45,610 nucleotides of DNA from Elusimicrobia bacterium CG1_02_56_21 (GCA_001871115.1 MNUR01000088.1:1-45610), one strand, 5' to 3'; counted from the stretch's first letter, positions 35,801 to 43,803 are shown. The notes: a model not told the origin generated them from the sequence alone. Made by a program: numbers and translations.

Positions 35801-35877
35801 TGCGCCGGTCTGCCCCGGCCGCTTTTCATCCGGCCCTTCAAATAGTAACATCTATACAGGAACGGGTTAAGGAGACC

Positions 35878-37434
35878 ATGACCAAAGAGACCATTTTAAA
35901 AGGTGCCGGGCTTAGCCTGCTGGCCGTGGTAGCGGTTTATACGCAATACAACAGGCCGCAGAAAGCTGCCCCCATGGCGGAAGCGGCCGTCGATTCCGTC
36001 TCCGCGGTCCCGCAGGCGACCGCCGGCAAAGGCGTCGACACAAAAGAAGCGGTGCAAGGATTCTCCCGGCAGGAAGCGGTGGAATCGCGGGAGCCGTTCG
36101 AGCTCACGGCAGAGGAGCCGCCGCTTGAAGTGATACGTACGCTTTTAACCGCGCCCTTCGGGGCTGAGCCCGGGGAAACGCTAAGCGAGAAGACCAACTG
36201 GCGGGTGCTGGCCTACCCGCCCGACTACTGCGCCCCCCCGGCGTATTCCAAAACCTTCCGGCGCAAAGGGCCGGGCATGGAAATAAACCTGTACTCCTAC
36301 ACGGTCCCGTCCCTGACCGAAGCCAAAGAGCTTGTCTTATCCGGCGACCTTAAAATATTCAAGGTAGTCGAGCAGGCCGAAGTCATGGAACTGCTGAAAA
36401 AATCCGGCTTCGACCCGAAACCCACCGAGAAGCACCTCTCCAGCCCCGGTGGCCGCAATTGGAGCGGCGTAATGGAGCTCGCCAAAGGCGACTTGTCCGG
36501 TTTGTGGTATTACGAGCCGCACGGCATGGGCACTGTGCTAAGGATTAAACTGGAGCACAAGGATACCGGCAAGTACTCCGTCCGGCCTCCCTCCGTGAAG
36601 GAATTCACAAAAATGCAGGAGATCATCCCCGGCCTGGTAGAGGACCTTGAGAAGACCGGCGCGAAAAAAGTGCTGGGCGAGGACTGGGATGAAATAAAAC
36701 CGATGCTGCTGAGCGGGCCGACCCTGAACAAGACAGTCCCGGTGGAAAAGCTGCTGGACGCCAGGGCCGCCTGCCTGGCCACACCGGAGGGTATTGACGG
36801 GGCGCCGTTCCTGGTGTTAGCCAAGTACCTGGTCGACGCGGCGCTAGTGCCTATCAATCGCGACTTCAGACCATACACCGAAGACGGGAAAGAACCGGTT
36901 CCGCCACCGGGACTCAAGCTTCTGGAAGAATATGGGGTCGCCTACGAACTAGCCCCTATTATGCGCGAGAGCTACTCCGCGGTCAATAATACACTGATGC
37001 CGGCCTACGATTCGTTCCCTGACTCTTACTGGGGCCAATACGCCTTCATGACAGAAATGGAGTCAGGGTTTCCGACTACCGGCTCCGACGACGAGATGCC
37101 TGTGGTCATGAAGAAAGGGGAGGAATTCCTGGCCGCGCATCCCGACTCGCCTTTTCTGCCGCGCGTCCTGTTCCTGTTGGGAAAAGCGAATGAGACGGCT
37201 TACACGGTGGGATTGTCGCCATTCAAATACACCGATCTCTGCACCCACTCCTACTGTGTAGAACTGGAGCGCACCCTCGAGAAGCACCGCCTGGACGCCA
37301 TAAAGCATTATACACGGTTGCTCACCCTGCCCGGAGCAAAGGAATACGAGGAACATCTCAAGTATATCCTTCCAAGGCTGAAGACCAAGGGCAGTTCTTA
37401 CTGCGCGTTTTACATAAACTGCAATCCCTGCTGA
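35878..37434 (+). CDS. Exported or membrane-anchored protein of unknown function
   Basis: The 518-residue protein has an N-terminal hydrophobic segment (about residues 9-21, GLSLLAVVAVYTQY), then a low-complexity Ala/Glu linker to about residue 70. A long mixed alpha/beta region follows, and the C-terminal 100 residues look helical and TPR-like (LARARVLFLLGKANE-type helices). It ends with a cysteine-rich tail, SSYCAFYINCNPC. I recognise no family. AAGGAGA stands 5 bases before the ATG at 35878. The next gene begins 1 base after the stop, so the two form an operon, probably with envelope function. Confidence 0.7.
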   Translation: MTKETILKGAGLSLLAVVAVYTQYNRPQKAAPMAEAAVDSVSAVPQATAGKGVDTKEAVQGFSRQEAVESREPFELTAEEPPLEVIRTLLTAPFGAEPGETLSEKTNWRVLAYPPDYCAPPAYSKTFRRKGPGMEINLYSYTVPSLTEAKELVLSGDLKIFKVVEQAEVMELLKKSGFDPKPTEKHLSSPGGRNWSGVMELAKGDLSGLWYYEPHGMGTVLRIKLEHKDTGKYSVRPPSVKEFTKMQEIIPGLVEDLEKTGAKKVLGEDWDEIKPMLLSGPTLNKTVPVEKLLDARAACLATPEGIDGAPFLVLAKYLVDAALVPINRDFRPYTEDGKEPVPPPGLKLLEEYGVAYELAPIMRESYSAVNNTLMPAYDSFPDSYWGQYAFMTEMESGFPTTGSDDEMPVVMKKGEEFLAAHPDSPFLPRVLFLLGKANETAYTVGLSPFKYTDLCTHSYCVELERTLEKHRLDAIKHYTRLLTLPGAKEYEEHLKYILPRLKTKGSSYCAFYINCNPC

Positions 37435-37435
37435 T

Positions 37436-39016
37436 ATGCTACCCCCCGCCTTTATCCTTGTCGGAACCTTGCTCTGCGCCGCCGGGCCGGCAGCCGCCTG
37501 GTGGGACCCCGGGCACCTGGTAGACATTTCAACCGCCAACCTCTACGGCATCACGGCCGCTTTCAGGGCGGAAAGGCCCGGCGTGGACAAGGTGGCGCTC
37601 ATCGCTGAGCGCCGCATCGCTGCGGACCGGACCGTAGCGCTGGCCGCCGCCGGCGGCTTCCCCTGGCTGGACGGCCCCTTCGGCCTTTTTCTCGTCGACA
37701 CCTCTTCCGGCTCGGTTACTAGAACCCTTTCCGTTTTCGATTCAGCTTCGCCCAATAACCTCATGCCGGGGATAAAAGCGGCGGGCCCCGGCTATGTCAC
37801 CATAACGCAGGAGGACGCCGACTCGGCGGTGGAACGGTCCAGGCAGAAATATTTTTTCAGCGAGCTGTCCACCGGCCCGGCGAAGGCGTTCAGTTACAAG
37901 CCGGTCCGTATAAAGACAGTTACGCGTGCCGGCAGCGATCTATATTTCACCGGGCAGCGCGTGGATGACGGCGTACTCATCAGGCAGGGCCTTAAGGACG
38001 GCGAGCCAGTCGCCGGAGACTGGGAAATAGTGGACACTATCGGGAACAAAAAGCTGCAGCCGGCGGTTTTCGCAAAAGCTGAGGGCGGCGCCCTGCGCTT
38101 TTACGCTCCAGTGGAGACCTATACCCGAGCCGGCAAAGCCTGGACCCGCGCCGCCGGACCGGACAGACGCTATTTCCGCCCGCAGAAGGACCCCTGCGCG
38201 GATATTCCAGTGGAAGAAATAGGAAAAGACTTCAGCTTATACGAGAAATGCGACAAGCAGCGCCAGGTCGATGGCGACGCCGGGCTGGTTGGATTTTCCG
38301 GCCGCTGCGAAACCGAAAACCCCGGCGAATACGCCTGGCTGCCCGGTTCCTACAACGGCCGGCTGGAACGCTACGCCGTACTTGAGCGTGTCGTCGAGAC
38401 CGCGCCCCCCGCGCGGCGCAGGTTCTTTATTTACGACGCCGCCATGGGCTATGAGGCCCGTACCGGCGTTTATGAGGTCAGAAGCAACTCCTGCAAGTTC
38501 TACCCCATGCCGGTACCGGACAAAGAGGTCCTGAAGCGTTACCGTCCAGACCGGGCCAAGGACGGCTGCGGCATAAACGACAAGCTGGGGCCTTTCCAGA
38601 AGCTGGGCAACCGCATCTGGTTCTGCAAGAATTTTTACGGCGGGGAGGGGGAATGCGGTGTCGGCGCCGCCGGCTTCTTCGACACTAAGGCGAAGGTATT
38701 CGAGATCTTCTATTCCTCTATTACGGCGCCATGGTCCTGCTCCGCCATCCTGGCCGAAGAGAATACCGTCTGGCTGGGCCTGGAGCATATCGGTGAAGGG
38801 TGGGGGAAAGCCGGCGGCCTGGCGGCCCTGAACCCCGCTACCGGAGAAGTTAAAATATACGGCATCCCGGTCGTCATTACCGCCATCCAGCGTGTCGGCG
38901 ACCGGCTTTTGCTGGTTACCGGCGAGGGGATATACGTCCTTAACGCAAAGGGAGAAGCCTCGTTCATAGGCCCCGACATTGACGAAGCCGGATATTACAA
39001 GCTGCAGTGGGAATAG
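37436..39016 (+). CDS. Secreted protein of unknown function, beta-propeller-like end
   Basis: The 526-residue protein has a clear signal peptide (about 1-21, ending AAAWW). The body is rich in beta-type motifs with regular Gly turns. The last part, WLGLEHIGEGW, then LAALNPATGEVKIYGI, then RLLLVTGEGIYVLNAKGE, reads like propeller blades. Paired cysteines are scattered through it (YEKCDKQ, GRCETE, NSCKFY, DGCG), fitting an oxidising compartment. No family is recognised. It follows the 35878 gene by one base and is probably coexpressed with it. Confidence 0.7.
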   Translation: MLPPAFILVGTLLCAAGPAAAWWDPGHLVDISTANLYGITAAFRAERPGVDKVALIAERRIAADRTVALAAAGGFPWLDGPFGLFLVDTSSGSVTRTLSVFDSASPNNLMPGIKAAGPGYVTITQEDADSAVERSRQKYFFSELSTGPAKAFSYKPVRIKTVTRAGSDLYFTGQRVDDGVLIRQGLKDGEPVAGDWEIVDTIGNKKLQPAVFAKAEGGALRFYAPVETYTRAGKAWTRAAGPDRRYFRPQKDPCADIPVEEIGKDFSLYEKCDKQRQVDGDAGLVGFSGRCETENPGEYAWLPGSYNGRLERYAVLERVVETAPPARRRFFIYDAAMGYEARTGVYEVRSNSCKFYPMPVPDKEVLKRYRPDRAKDGCGINDKLGPFQKLGNRIWFCKNFYGGEGECGVGAAGFFDTKAKVFEIFYSSITAPWSCSAILAEENTVWLGLEHIGEGWGKAGGLAALNPATGEVKIYGIPVVITAIQRVGDRLLLVTGEGIYVLNAKGEASFIGPDIDEAGYYKLQWE

Positions 39017-39029
39017 CCCGCAAAAGAAT

Positions 39030-39125
39030 ATGCTTACAACATACCGAACTCTCGCAGTCATCTGCGCCTTGCTTTTTCCACCGCTCGCCGCGAAGATGAT
39101 GACTATCAGCTCGACCGGGAGATAA
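39030..39125 (+). CDS. Candidate 31-residue peptide
   Basis: An ATG at 39030 opens a frame ending at TAA 39123-39125. It encodes a peptide with a hydrophobic middle (TLAVICALLFPPLAA) and a short polar tail, like a bare signal peptide. It lies between two genes on the same strand and ends 3 bases before the next ATG. It may be a translated small protein, a remnant of a lost gene, or chance. Confidence 0.35.
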   Translation: MLTTYRTLAVICALLFPPLAAKMMTISSTGR

Positions 39126-39128
39126 ATA

Positions 39129-39452
39129 ATGCAGGCGACTAAACCCGCGGCTTTAATTGATTTATCATTGATCCGACTTGTTTTTTTCATCGCTGCGCTC
39201 GCGATACTGGCGATAGCAGTCGCCGCCGGCTTCTATCGGGGGCTGACTTTCCTGCCGTGGGCGGTACTCTGCTGGCTAATAGGAATGCTGGGCCCGGTTG
39301 GGAGTTCCAACCGGCGGTTCCGGTGGCTGGGCTGGAGTATTCCGGGAGCAATAGCCCTGTATGTGGGAATATACCTGGCGTTTATGAGTTCACCTTCCCT
39401 ATCAGTTCAAAGTGACACAAAGCATCTTCCCGGCAATCCGGCACGCCGTTGA
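39129..39452 (+). CDS. Small membrane protein of unknown function
   Basis: The 107-residue protein has three hydrophobic segments (about residues 13-36, 40-56 and 68-87) with short loops, and a soluble polar tail. No family is recognised. GGGAG 8 bases before the ATG supports the start. It follows the secreted-protein pair and may belong to that operon. Confidence 0.55.
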   Translation: MQATKPAALIDLSLIRLVFFIAALAILAIAVAAGFYRGLTFLPWAVLCWLIGMLGPVGSSNRRFRWLGWSIPGAIALYVGIYLAFMSSPSLSVQSDTKHLPGNPARR

Positions 39453-39462
39453 CGGGTTGGCC

Positions 39463-39471
39463 TGCTATACT
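39463..39471 (+). promoter_or_regulatory. Extended -10 promoter candidate of the DUF1186-like gene
   Basis: TGCTATACT matches an extended -10 element. Transcription would begin near 39478, giving a leader of about 78 bases that contains the palindrome at 39522. No -35 with normal spacing is visible. Confidence 0.4.
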
Positions 39472-39521
39472 TTGCATAACACGAAAAGGGATAATATCTA
39501 AATATCCCAGGGAAGGAGGGC

Positions 39522-39543
39522 ATTTTGTTGACGTCAACAAAAT
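39522..39543. promoter_or_regulatory. Perfect 22-bp palindrome, operator-like
   Basis: The half-site ATTTTGTTGAC at 39522-39532 is followed immediately by its exact reverse complement at 39533-39543. It lies 12 bases before the ATG at 39556 and just after GGAAGGAGG. It could bind a dimeric repressor, or as an RNA hairpin it could affect translation. Confidence 0.55.
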
Positions 39544-39555
39544 AGTGGTTTCCTA

Positions 39556-40470
39556 ATGAATAAACAAAATAACCAGGAGAAGATGGGAAACGCCACAAAC
39601 GCGCAAACCGCAGCCTATGCCGCCCTGAGCGACGCTGAACTTATTGACCTGATGTTCACAGGAGCGGACCGGCTCCCCATGGAATTTGCGCGGGAAGTTA
39701 TTGCAAGAGGGACGCGCATGATTGCTCCCATGGCCGGGATAATAGCCGAGCCTAAAAACTGGGAGCGGGACGACGACGGCTGCTGGGCCGTTTTACACTC
39801 CGTGTTCCTTGCCGGCGCCATCGGTGGCAAAGAGGCCGTGAAACCACTTATAGCCTCTATTCTTCCGGCTACGGAAACAAGCAACTATTGGATCACCGAA
39901 GCGCTCCCCGCTATTTTCGGGCGCGTGGGGCTGTGCGCCGTGGACGAGCTTAAGATCATAGCGCGTAATTCCGCCTGGGACTGGTATCCCCGAAGTACCG
40001 CCTTTGAAGGACTGGGCGCCATAGCGCTGAACAACCCGGAATTTGAGCCTGAAGCGCTTTCATTTCTGGCTGCCATAGCTGCGGATAAAAAGGAAGACCC
40101 CGAAGGGCGGGTGTGGGCGGGGCAGACGCTGCTTAATTTCGGGAAAGCGGAGCACAAAGACCTGCTGCTTGAACTGGCTGAGACTATCGTTCTGAACAGG
40201 GAGTTCAGCCGGGACAACGTTGAAAAAGCCGCTTCCGGCAAGACCTGTTTCACGCAATATCAAAAAGACTGGCTCAGCTTCTATTCCCCTGCCGAACTAG
40301 CCGTCAGGCAAAAGCGCTGGGAAGAAGAGGCCTGCAGCGGCGACGAAGAACCGGAGAGTGACGGTCAGCTCCCTATCTTTTCTGAGACGGAACGGGCGCC
40401 TAAGATCGGGCGCAATGAACCCTGCCCGTGCGGGTCCGGCAAAAAATACAAGAAATGCTGCGGCGGCTAA
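39556..40470 (+). CDS. DUF1186/HEAT-like protein with SEC-C zinc motif
   Basis: The 304-residue cytoplasmic protein has a helical repeat body (about 20-220; LPMEFAREVIARGTRMI, NYWITEALPAIFG). It resembles DUF1186 proteins. The C-terminus is a SEC-C motif, IGRNEPCPCGSGKKYKKCCG, a zinc knuckle found on SecA tails and on many adaptor proteins. The start is ATG 39556; an ATG at 39583 with AGGAG in front is an alternative. It stands alone between a promoter-operator region and the convergent AAA gene. The function is unknown. Confidence 0.75.
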   Translation: MNKQNNQEKMGNATNAQTAAYAALSDAELIDLMFTGADRLPMEFAREVIARGTRMIAPMAGIIAEPKNWERDDDGCWAVLHSVFLAGAIGGKEAVKPLIASILPATETSNYWITEALPAIFGRVGLCAVDELKIIARNSAWDWYPRSTAFEGLGAIALNNPEFEPEALSFLAAIAADKKEDPEGRVWAGQTLLNFGKAEHKDLLLELAETIVLNREFSRDNVEKAASGKTCFTQYQKDWLSFYSPAELAVRQKRWEEEACSGDEEPESDGQLPIFSETERAPKIGRNEPCPCGSGKKYKKCCGG

Positions 40471-40519
40471 AAAAAGACCAGCCATAGTGAAGGGCAACTG
40501 TTTCCAAAATGGAAATAGC

Positions 40520-41833
40520 TCAAACGGGGAGGTGAACCTTCGGGAAAAGCGAAACCGCGTATAAGGGATAGTTGCAGACTTTGCCGTCTTGTTTGAAGTT
40601 CCTTAATGTAGCCATAGACAAAACGCGTGAACCGTACCGTGCGCCAAAAACAGCAAGACTTTTTTTCTGCTTGCTCATTCCCGCTTTTACTTCAAGCGGG
40701 AATATCTCATCGCTGTACGGCATAACAAAATCAACTTCAGCGCTATTATCGCTCGTCCAGTAATAAAGCGCTTTGTGCTCGTTGGCGATCAACTCCTGGG
40801 CAACATAGTTCTCCGTGAACGCGCCATTATATTCGGAGAAAAGGCGATTCCCGTCTACTATCGTTTTTTGCGATAAATCCAGCATGGCCCCTAAAAGCCC
40901 GGTATCCAGCAGATAGAGCTTAAAAATATTATCTTCGCAGTATCCGCGTAAAGGCAGCTTCGGCGCTTTTATTGAAAAACATTTATAAATGAGTCCCGCC
41001 TGCACAAGCCATTGTATAGATTCGTTATAGTCTCTAGCCCTGGCATTTTCAGAGATTTCCGAAAATTTGAATTTCTTATTTTCTTTGGCCAGCTGCCCCG
41101 GCATGGAATTCCAGATGTTCGCAATTTTGATCGCTTCGGTTTTGGTTGCGTGCTTGGAAATATCCATCAGGTAGGCCGCAAGTATTTCAGCCTGAATGGT
41201 TCTGACTTTACTCAGGTCCTTGTCATGCTTGTATTGCGCGATCGCCTCGGGCATCCCGCCGATAAAATAATATAGCCTCAGATTTTCAAGCAACTCATTG
41301 TGAAAGGCGAGGTCGAAAGGCTCGGGCGTGGCGGCGGCTTGCAGCAGCCGGCGCAGCCCGGATTTTCCGACGCCGTCAAGATATTCGCCGAAAGACAACG
41401 GATAGAGATTTATGAAATTCACTTTACCCACAGGGAAGGGGGCATAGCGGCCGATCCTTATCCCAAGCAAGGAACCGGCGGCGGCAATATGGTATTGCCC
41501 GGCTTCCTCCTGAAAATATTTAAGGCTCGTCAAAGTTTCCGGGGAATTCTGGACTTCATCAAAGATGATCAGCGTTTTTCCCGGCAGGATGTTTTTTTCC
41601 CGGTAAATAGACAGCTTCTCAATAATTTTCGTGGGTGATATTTTACCCTTGAAAAAATCGTTTAAAGCGGGATCTTCTTCAAAATTAAAATATGCAGTAT
41701 CCTGATATTCATTTTTTCCGAATTCCTTCAGGATATAGGTTTTACCCACTTGCCTGGCGCCCTGAAGAATTAAAGGTTTCCTGGTATCGGACTTTTTCCA
41801 GCTGATAAGCCCTTGGTAAATATCTCTTTTCAT
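40520..41833 (-). CDS. AAA+ ATPase with DUF4143 C-terminal domain
   Basis: The 437-residue protein has Walker A GARQVGKT (G25-T32), Walker B LIIFDEVQ (about 90-97), and the sensor-like AAAGSLLGI. A C-terminal DUF4143 part follows (about 200-400), including YWTSDNSAEVDFVM, which resembles a nuclease-like core (D, then E-V-K in FPLEVKAG). These orphan ATPases are common in archaea and uncultured bacteria and are scattered by transfer; their role is unknown. Base composition is visibly more AT-rich than the core genes. A strong promoter (TTGATT, 17 bases, TAATAT on this strand) ends only 6 bases before the ATG. Confidence 0.92.
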   Translation of the reverse strand: MKRDIYQGLISWKKSDTRKPLILQGARQVGKTYILKEFGKNEYQDTAYFNFEEDPALNDFFKGKISPTKIIEKLSIYREKNILPGKTLIIFDEVQNSPETLTSLKYFQEEAGQYHIAAAGSLLGIRIGRYAPFPVGKVNFINLYPLSFGEYLDGVGKSGLRRLLQAAATPEPFDLAFHNELLENLRLYYFIGGMPEAIAQYKHDKDLSKVRTIQAEILAAYLMDISKHATKTEAIKIANIWNSMPGQLAKENKKFKFSEISENARARDYNESIQWLVQAGLIYKCFSIKAPKLPLRGYCEDNIFKLYLLDTGLLGAMLDLSQKTIVDGNRLFSEYNGAFTENYVAQELIANEHKALYYWTSDNSAEVDFVMPYSDEIFPLEVKAGMSKQKKSLAVFGARYGSRVLSMATLRNFKQDGKVCNYPLYAVSLFPKVHLPV

Positions 41834-41839
41834 AATGAT

Positions 41840-41868
41840 ATATTAGCCAAAAACGTGAGGACAATCAA
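41840..41868 (-). promoter_or_regulatory. Promoter of the AAA/DUF4143 gene
   Basis: On the minus strand TTGATT (41868-41863) and TAATAT (41845-41840) are separated by exactly 17 bases. The first AAACGTGA box (41851-41858) lies in the spacer, where a bound protein would block RNA polymerase. Confidence 0.6.
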
Positions 41869-41922
41869 GGAAGTGCCACCCAAAACGTGAAAACACAGAA
41901 AATACTCGTGCCGGAAACGTGA
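41851..41922. repeat. Three AAACGTGA boxes with exact 32-base spacing
   Basis: The octamer AAACGTGA occurs at 41851, 41883 and 41915. The last two are also preceded by GTGCC. The spacing is 32 bases twice, about three helical turns, so all boxes face one side of the DNA. They fill the region between the divergent AAA and BRO-N genes. Such an array could be an operator. Multiple terminal repeats of an IS21-type element end are an alternative, though no istA or istB is present. Confidence 0.75.
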
Positions 41923-41992
41923 ATATCCCCAAAAATCTGTTGAAGCGGCCCCTGAAACATTGTTTCATGAACCTATCTTAACAGGAGGTTTC

Positions 41993-42352
41993 ATGAAAGA
42001 AAAATCATTTGTGGGCAGTTGGATACGGCAGACCACCAGAGGCAAAAAGCGGTACTATTCCGTAGTAGACGCCATAGCGGGCGTCACAGGCAGCAAGAAC
42101 CCGCGGGATTACTGGTACCGGATCAAAAAGCGGCAGAGGGGACAAGGCGGACTTCAGTTGTCGACACTTTGTCGACAACTGCGTTTAAAGGCTCCGGACG
42201 GCAAATACTACCTTACCGACTGCGCTGACCAGGAGGGAATAGGCCTTATACTGCGACATCTTCCGGCCAAGGTTTCCGGCCCACTTTTACGACGGAAGAA
42301 TTTCACGGTAGAAGACCTGCAAAAAGTATCTCCTGAAGAAGAAAGCTGCTAA
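41993..42352 (+). CDS. Stand-alone BRO-N / antirepressor-type DNA-binding protein
   Basis: The 119-residue protein has WIRQTTRGKKRYYSVVDAI, then SKNPRDYWYRIKKR, then LSTLCRQLRLKAPDGK and TDCADQEG. This is the pattern of the BRO-N domain found in phage antirepressors and DinD-like proteins. No second domain follows. The ATG at 41993 has AGGAGG 6 bases upstream, which decides it over an in-frame TTG at 41960. Candidate operators lie inside and downstream of the gene (TTGTCGACAA sites), and a TGAAAC-ATT-GTTTCA palindrome lies at 41953-41967 upstream. It is divergent from the AAA gene and likely phage-derived. Confidence 0.75.
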   Translation: MKEKSFVGSWIRQTTRGKKRYYSVVDAIAGVTGSKNPRDYWYRIKKRQRGQGGLQLSTLCRQLRLKAPDGKYYLTDCADQEGIGLILRHLPAKVSGPLLRRKNFTVEDLQKVSPEEESC

Positions 42353-42637
42353 GGAGCGCGAGAGCTCCACTGCGAGTTGTCGACAAAACGCCCGCGGAAC
42401 CGGCCCAAATCGCACACCCCGAACAGACGGAATATCGGACGATCTATGGATGCGTTTACATCGCTTCGTATATCGCGTCCTGAAAACTCTATACGTAGAC
42501 ACCGGCATAGTTGAGGTGAATACCCCTGGCGCGGTTAGCGAAAAGAACCGCTCCGTGGCCGCAGAAAGATATAATAGTGAGAGTAAACTAGGACTAACCG
42601 ACCCAAATGAAAGAACCCCATAGGGAGTTGTCGACAA
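42155..42637. repeat. Recurrent TTGTCGACAA palindromes
   Basis: An 11-bp inverted repeat (CAGTTGTCGAC at 42155-42165 with its complement at 42171-42181) lies inside the BRO-N gene. It contains one exact TTGTCGACAA (42169-42178) and one off by a base. Two more exact copies within AGTTGTCGACAA lie downstream, at 42375-42386 and 42626-42637. Four sites in under 500 bases suggests a specific binding protein. Confidence 0.7.
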
Positions 42638-42675
42638 ACCCAAAAGGCAGAACCACCGGTTCTCCGACGGAAAAA

Positions 42676-42708
42676 TCGCTTCCCGGTGATGTACTCACCG
42701 GGAAGCGA
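42676..42708. repeat. Perfect 14-bp hairpin before repeat copy B
   Basis: TCGCTTCCCGGTGA (42676-42689) and its exact complement (42695-42708) surround the 5-base loop TGTAC. There is no T-run. A comparable GC hairpin stands just before copy C, so the hairpin may be part of the repeat unit. The surrounding stretch 42,390-42,670 has no gene I can support. Confidence 0.75.
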
Positions 42709-42711
42709 GTC

Positions 42712-42972
42712 CACATCGTTACCTTCGGCTGAACTTTTGCTCCGCCTACATCGTACAGTTCATCCAATCCTCAAAACATTGTATTGCTGATCTTATCCGC
42801 GAGAAGCCGCTCGCGGGCAAGAAAGTGTCGCTTCGCTCCACCCGCTGTTCGCTCGCCCTGGCGGGCTTTTCTGTTAATTATCTGTAGCCCCCGTAGGAGG
42901 CCGCAGCTGCTAGTGGGCGGGGAGGCTAATGCCGGTACAGCCCGGACAAAGCAGGGCAGTTCCGGCATTAGC
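42712..42972. repeat. Mosaic intergenic repeat, copy B
   Basis: It shares with copy A the modules TTACCTTCGGCTGA, the 43-base block (42768-42810), TGTAGCCCCCGT and ATGCCGGTACAGCCCGG. With copy C it shares GTGTCGCTTCGCTCCACCCG. It ends in a further inverted repeat, GCTAATGCCGG (42925-42935) with CCGGCATTAGC (42962-42972), with GCCC/GGGC nested inside. Confidence 0.8.
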
Positions 42973-43079
42973 AAAGACAAAATTTTCATATAGACCCTTT
43001 GGCACCAGAAAATATTCTCTTAGTGCTCTGGCTGTGTCAACTCTTGCAGGGTATGCTATGCATGTAGCAGAAGTAGCCT

Positions 43080-43173
43080 TGTAATTCGGGGGATTGGCCC
43101 CGGAGTATCCACGAACCGACCATAATCGGTTGTATCCAGGGAAAGCGAAATTTCAAATCGCTTTCCCTTTTTT
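43080..43173 (+). ncRNA. Structured leader or small RNA ending in a terminator
   Basis: Bases 43087-43106 hold a CGGGG/CCCCG hairpin, and an ACCGA/TCGGT hairpin follows at about 43113-43130, flanked by two GTATCCA copies. A perfect terminator completes the series: GGGAAAGCGA (43139-43148), complement at 43158-43167, then TTTTTT. The terminator stops 23 bases before the ATG at 43197, so it could attenuate that gene or end a separate small RNA. The upstream boundary and promoter are not clear. Confidence 0.45.
43139..43173 (+). terminator. Intrinsic terminator in front of the 43197 gene
   Basis: A 10-bp perfect stem (GGGAAAGCGA with TCGCTTTCCC) with a 9-base AT loop is followed by six T. Confidence 0.85.
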
Positions 43174-43196
43174 GTTTGGGAAAAAGGGAGAAAACT

Positions 43197-43793
43197 ATGA
43201 ACATAAAAGACAAAGCAACCTCAGGGATATTCGGAGCACTGCTTTTCTGCGGACAAGCGATCTATGCCACTGAGCCAGCCAGTATAGGAAACCTTACAGA
43301 AACAAGTGTTAAAATATCTGAAATGGATATGGATAAGGATTTTGGCGAAGCTGGCAGGGTCCTAGACACCTTCTACACTGGCGCCACTTCAAAAAAAGAG
43401 AAAGAATCTCCTGCTCTCTACGCAGACCCATCCACTACTCGTGGAGCAACCCCAGTCAAAGATATATGCAACGCTAAACCCACAAAGATAGCCCTCTCAG
43501 GAAAAGTTCCACCTATTCAGTCACAAAGCGACAAGAGCAAACACAACCGCACTGAAATTCCTATCCAGGCCGGCGCACTTGCCGCCGGCGCCGCTGCCCT
43601 TGCTTTAGCCGGCAGAAAAAAAGGGTACTTCAGCAATTATGGAGAAGACCTCGATATCGTCACAGATTTCCTTGTCGACTTAGTCACATCTGACAGCAAC
43701 CCTAAACCGCCGCCGCCCAATGAGAATTACGACGTTCATCCCACCGGCGGCGCTCCGACCTGCAATGGAGAAAATTATTGCACACGCCCATAA
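43197..43793 (+). CDS. Secreted protein of unknown function in AT-richer island
   Basis: The 198-residue protein has a signal peptide (about 1-25, ending IYATEP) and a polar Ser/Thr/Lys-rich middle. A Gly/Ala-rich hydrophobic stretch (about 125-140, AGALAAGAAALALAGRKK) follows. The tail is proline-rich (PKPPPPNENYDVHPTGG), ending with two cysteines in TCNGENYCTRP. I know no family for it. AAGGGAG 7 bases upstream supports the ATG at 43197. A terminator-like hairpin precedes it and a CPBP protease gene follows 10 bases later, so processing of this product by the protease is conceivable but unproven. Base composition is lower in GC than the core genes. Confidence 0.6.
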   Translation: MNIKDKATSGIFGALLFCGQAIYATEPASIGNLTETSVKISEMDMDKDFGEAGRVLDTFYTGATSKKEKESPALYADPSTTRGATPVKDICNAKPTKIALSGKVPPIQSQSDKSKHNRTEIPIQAGALAAGAAALALAGRKKGYFSNYGEDLDIVTDFLVDLVTSDSNPKPPPPNENYDVHPTGGAPTCNGENYCTRP

Positions 43794-43803
43794 GCAGATA
43801 AAC

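Noticed and set aside
41851-41922. Calling a complete insertion sequence from the AAACGTGA array
   Set aside because: No transposase gene or matching opposite end was seen; only the box pattern recalls IS21-type ends.
43720-43803. Longer N-terminus for the CPBP protease
   Set aside because: It overlaps the end of the secreted-protein gene, lacks a ribosome-binding site and adds no membrane or family sequence.
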